From the NCBI RefSeq assembly GCF_007197885.1, contig NZ_VKKG01000004.1, positions 124,001 through 188,000 of the forward strand: 64,000 nt of DNA, read 5' to 3'. The notes below the pieces were generated by a model. It was not told where the DNA came from and did no database searches. It saw nothing but the letters and a program-made list of their open reading frames with translations. How positions within the stretch are numbered: the stretch's first letter is position 1; each line of letters begins with the position of its first letter. A program made the position numbers and the translations under genes. Source of the DNA: Tessaracoccus rhinocerotis. Its GTDB lineage: Bacteria > Actinomycetota > Actinomycetes > Propionibacteriales > Propionibacteriaceae. Below are positions 61,298 through 64,000 of this stretch, in pieces.

Positions 61298-62317
61298 TCA
61301 CATGCTCCCGCGACGACGCTGCCTCAGCAGCAGGATGATGAACACCACGGCGCCGACGATGCCGAGGATCAGGGAGACCGGCACCTCGAACGGCATGATG
61401 ATGGTGCGGCTGACGAGGTCGCAGACGGTGACGATGGCGATGCCGAGCAGGCACACCCACGGTAGGTTGCTGCGCAGGTTGTCACCCCGGAACATCGAGA
61501 CGATGTTGGGCACGATCAGCCCGAGGAACGGCAGGTTGCCCACCACCACGGTGACCACGCCGGTGGCGATCGCGATCAGGCCCGTGCCGAGCAGCACCAC
61601 CCGGCGGTAGTTGAGTCCGACGTTGGTCGCGATGTCCTCGCCGAGCCCGGCGACGGTGAGGCGGTCCGCGACGAGGAAGATGGCCACCACCACGACCAAC
61701 ACGATCCACAGCACCTCGTACTGGCCCTTGATGACGGAGATGAAGCTGCCGGCGAACCAGACGCCGAGGTTCTGGAGTGAGTCGGTGGCCAGCGCGATGT
61801 AGGTGGAGACCGAGCCGACGACGGCGCCGAGCATGATGCCGACGATGGGCACGATCAGCGAGGAACGCAGCGTCACCCGGCGCAGGAAGGCGAAGAACAC
61901 CATCGTGCCGACGAACGCGAACACGATGGCGACGCCCATCCGCACGATGAGCGGGGAGTTGGGCCACACGATCATGGTGGCCAGCAGGCCCAGCCCGGCC
62001 CACTCCGTCGTGCCCGTCGTGGTGGGTTCGACGAACCGGTTCTGGGTGAGCAACTGCATCACCAGGCCGCTCATGCTCATGGCGGCACCGGCCAGGACCA
62101 GGCCGATGGTGCGCGGGATGCGGGTGATCGCGAACATCTCGCCGCCATCGTCGGCGCCGAAGACGTCGTAGACCCCGGTGAAAAGGGACGCCACCAGCAG
62201 CAGAGCGACGCCGAGGATCCCCAGCAGCAGCTTCCAGTCGAAGAGCTTGCCCGTCGCCGCGGGGGCGGGAGTGGTGCGGGACGGGCGGGCCGCCGTCGGG
62301 GAAGTTGTGGTGGTCAT
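61298..62317 (-). CDS. Iron-chelate ABC permease, FecCD family (first permease)
   Basis: A 339-aa BtuC-type permease, partner of the following gene. Family motifs include RIPRTIGLVLAGAAMSMSG near the N-terminus and VGNLPFLGLIVPNIVSMFRG, the ATPase-contact region. The frame is open to a GTG at 62374, but that longer start would lie inside a 26-bp palindrome between this gene and the binding-protein gene. I prefer the ATG at 62317 (MTTTTSPTAARP), although it has no strong ribosome site. Confidence 0.88.
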   Translation of the reverse strand: MTTTTSPTAARPSRTTPAPAATGKLFDWKLLLGILGVALLLVASLFTGVYDVFGADDGGEMFAITRIPRTIGLVLAGAAMSMSGLVMQLLTQNRFVEPTTTGTTEWAGLGLLATMIVWPNSPLIVRMGVAIVFAFVGTMVFFAFLRRVTLRSSLIVPIVGIMLGAVVGSVSTYIALATDSLQNLGVWFAGSFISVIKGQYEVLWIVLVVVVAIFLVADRLTVAGLGEDIATNVGLNYRRVVLLGTGLIAIATGVVTVVVGNLPFLGLIVPNIVSMFRGDNLRSNLPWVCLLGIAIVTVCDLVSRTIIMPFEVPVSLILGIVGAVVFIILLLRQRRRGSM

Positions 62318-62352
62318 CGGGTCGCCGTCGGGGGAGTCGGAACGCGACGATC

Positions 62353-62378
62353 GGGAGTGGGGACGTATCCCCACTCCC
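62353..62378 (-). terminator. Internal hairpin between binding-protein and permease genes
   Basis: GGGAGTGGGGA (62353-62363) and its exact complement TCCCCACTCCC (62368-62378) flank 4 nt. It lies 36 nt after the binding-protein stop and 36 nt before the permease ATG. Such elements in ABC operons usually raise the amount of binding protein over permease by partial termination or 3'-end protection. Confidence 0.7.
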
Positions 62379-62413
62379 TCTCGGTCACGCTGTTGCTGGA
62401 CAGGTCTGGTTCC

Positions 62414-63430
62414 TCAGGCGGAGAACGCCTCGGCGAGGGCGTTGAAGAACTCGGTGTAGGTCTGGATGCCCTCGTTGGTGTAGGTGTCGGCGGGCATGTA
62501 GATGATGTTGCCCTCGGCGACGGCGGTGACGCCCTGCAGCGCGGCGGACTCCTCGATCACCTGGGCGGCGGGCTTGTACTCCGGGTCGTCGGCGGACACG
62601 GCGGCGTCACGGTCCATGACCAGGATCCAGTCCGGGTTGGCGTCGGCGATGGCCTCGACGGAGATGTCGTCGCCCTGGTGGTCGTCGGACGCACCGTCGA
62701 CCTGCAGCGCCGGGGTGAAGCCGAAGATGTCGAACAGCGGGCCGAGGGTGCGGCCAAGGCTCGGGGCGATGTAGCCGACGTTGCCACCGGAGACGTTGAC
62801 GGCCATGACCGTCTCGCCCTCGGTGTAGGCGGCCCTCACGGCCTCGATGGAGGCGTCGAACTCGCCATTCAGCGCCTCGGCCTCCGCCTCCTTGCCGAAG
62901 ACCTGGCCGAGCACCGTGACCTGGCGCTTCAGCTCGGCGTCGAAGGGCTCGCCCTCGCGGGGCTCGAGGTTCAGCTGGACGGCGTCTGGTGCGAGCGTGG
63001 CGATGTCGTCGAAGAAGTCCGTGAAGCGCTGGCCGTTGACGATGAGGTCCGGCTCGGCGGCGACGATGAGCTCCAGGTTGGGCTCGCGGTGGTTGCCCAG
63101 GTCCGGAATCGAGTCGTCGTCCTTGAGCGGGTTGGTGGAGGGCATCAGCGTGCGGGCGGCCGCGGACAGTTCGACGCCCCAGGCGGCCAGCGTTTCGAAG
63201 GTGCGGTTGTCCAGTGCGACGACGGAGGTCGGCGGGACGTTCACGGTCAGGGTGCCGTTGTTGTCCTCGATCTCGACGGTGCCGGCTTCGGTGGTCTCGT
63301 CGGCGGCGGTGGTCTCCTCCGCCGGGGCCTGGGAGTCTGCGGGATCGGCGTCGGCGGGGGTGCTGCACGCACCCAGGGCCAGAGCGGCGATGGTGGCGAG
63401 GGCGGCGATGCCGGTGCGGAGGTTTGCCAT
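62414..63430 (-). CDS. Siderophore ABC transporter substrate-binding lipoprotein
   Basis: A 338-aa lipoprotein that captures an iron chelate outside the membrane. The lipobox is LGAC (Cys22), followed by an acidic Thr/Ala/Glu-rich tether (about 23-50). The periplasmic-binding-protein fold follows (FepB/CeuE type), with PTSVVALDNRTFETLAAWGV, LELIVAAEPDLIVNGQRF and NPDWILVMDRDAA. The overall pattern is that of YclQ/FatB/CeuE binding proteins for petrobactin and other catecholates, but the chelate is not proven. It is first of the operon, with a DtxR-like box 44 bp upstream. Confidence 0.92.
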   Translation of the reverse strand: MANLRTGIAALATIAALALGACSTPADADPADSQAPAEETTAADETTEAGTVEIEDNNGTLTVNVPPTSVVALDNRTFETLAAWGVELSAAARTLMPSTNPLKDDDSIPDLGNHREPNLELIVAAEPDLIVNGQRFTDFFDDIATLAPDAVQLNLEPREGEPFDAELKRQVTVLGQVFGKEAEAEALNGEFDASIEAVRAAYTEGETVMAVNVSGGNVGYIAPSLGRTLGPLFDIFGFTPALQVDGASDDHQGDDISVEAIADANPDWILVMDRDAAVSADDPEYKPAAQVIEESAALQGVTAVAEGNIIYMPADTYTNEGIQTYTEFFNALAEAFSA

Positions 63431-63473
63431 TGCGTCCTTCGTGTCGTCGGCCCCGGGGAAGCGACCGTGTCGG

Positions 63474-63492
63474 TTAGGGAAGCCTTACCAAG
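63474..63492. promoter_or_regulatory. DtxR/IdeR iron box
   Basis: TTAGGGAAGCCTTACCAAG closely follows the 19-bp DtxR/IdeR consensus (TTAGGTTAGCCTAACCTAA), differing at few positions. It lies 44-62 bp before the binding-protein start. Iron-loaded DtxR would repress the siderophore operon. The box is also about 150 bp upstream of the divergent trpB gene, which it probably does not control. Confidence 0.8.
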
Positions 63493-63643
63493 CTTCGCCC
63501 TCAGGCTAGGGCACCGATTCCTCAATCCGCAACACGGGTGTCATTTAATACCTGCGGTGAGACGACACTGCCCGGCAGGGTGCCCCTGCAGCGATTTCGT
63601 GGAAGCATCCCGAGGACCCGCGTCGGACCAATAACATCCGGGC

Positions 63644-64000
63644 ATGACATCGATCACCCACGCCGACGCCACCGGCTTCTTCGGCGCCCACGGCGGACGC
63701 TTCCTGCCCCCGCACCTCGAGGCGCCCATCGCCGAGGTGGCCGCCGCCTACCGGGAGGCCAAGGACGATCCCTCCTTCCAGGCGGAGTACGAAGCCCTGC
63801 TGGCTGACTACGTGGGGCGTCCCTCGCCGCTGTTCCTCGCGCGAAACCTGACCGCGCATCTCGGCGGCGCGAAGGTCTACCTCAAGCGAGAGGACCTCAA
63901 CCACACCGGGGCCCACAAGATCAACCACACCCTGGGCGAGGCTCTCCTCGCCAAGCGGATGGGCAAGAAGAAGCTGCTCGCCGAGACCGGGGCGGGCCAG
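63644..64000 (+). CDS. trpB: Tryptophan synthase beta chain, 3'-truncated by the window
   Basis: The first 119 codons of TrpB, which joins indole and serine to make tryptophan with [16 protein letters not shown] and the spacing to [14 protein letters not shown] (PLP-binding Lys in GAHKIN) and AETGAGQ are clear hallmarks. The frame runs off the end of the window. The ATG at 63644 lacks a strong ribosome site but fits the family start. The region between it and the iron operon is 213 bp. Whether trpA or other trp genes follow cannot be seen. Confidence 0.93.
   Translation, partial: MTSITHADATGFFGAHGGRFLPPHLEAPIAEVAAAYREAKDDPSFQAEYEALLADYVGRPSPLFLARNLTAHLGGAKVYLKREDLNHTGAHKINHTLGEALLAKRMGKKKLLAETGAGQ

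Overview
The window is high-GC DNA (about 70% by eye) with actinobacterial gene content: an Rpf resuscitation factor, CrgA, PknB with PASTA repeats, an FHA/PP2C cell-envelope cluster, an EccD-like membrane protein and a DtxR-type iron box. MeaB (methylmalonyl-CoA mutase chaperone), a PTS polyol operon and cytochrome bd fit a facultatively anaerobic member of the Propionibacteriaceae, but that placement is inference. The order crgA - DUF881 - trpG/pabA - pknB - pbpA - rodA - pstP - fhaB - fhaA matches the block near oriC in mycobacteria, except that pknA is missing.

Layout: 1-3 kb, 3' part of a copper P-type ATPase and an RpfB-like factor. 3-11.3 kb (minus), a Gfo/Idh/MocA oxidoreductase, then cydA-cydB-cydD-cydC followed by a GT4 glycosyltransferase that overlaps cydC by 4 nt. 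11.4-13.4 kb, an APH-like kinase and a PPK2 kinase with a Lys-rich tail. 13.7-18 kb, a TetR-ABC-ABC exporter operon with a palindromic operator. 18.2-23.3 kb, a 1678-aa secreted glycoside-hydrolase-like protein. 23.4-31 kb, lysS, a YbjQ protein, transaldolase, then a CRP/FNR regulator, a lone HMA metallochaperone, a P1B ATPase with a CPG motif and a quinone-reductase-like enzyme. 31-41.4 kb, HAD phosphatase and the crgA-to-fhaA block. 41.8-46.5 kb, a PTS polyol operon (IICB, IIA, MDR dehydrogenase, DeoR repressor, 1-phosphofructokinase). 46.5-52.7 kb, meaB, a DUF5302 protein and a 1560-aa secreted metallophosphoesterase. 52.8-59.2 kb, a 536-aa MDR dehydrogenase with a divergent SorC regulator, an orphan EccD-like protein, and an SSS symporter with its 42-aa partner. 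59.4-63.4 kb (minus), a siderophore ABC operon under a DtxR-like box. 63.6-64 kb, the 5' end of a trpB gene.

The two giant secreted proteins, 25 kb apart, end in the same approximately 135-residue module, itself a tandem pair of Cys-x8/9-Cys repeats. Because the rest of the two proteins is unrelated, this module is a candidate surface-retention or sorting domain. Intergenic gaps carry at least three dispersed inverted-repeat families, mostly between convergent genes or at operon ends.

No tRNA, rRNA, CRISPR array, transposase or prophage gene was recognised.
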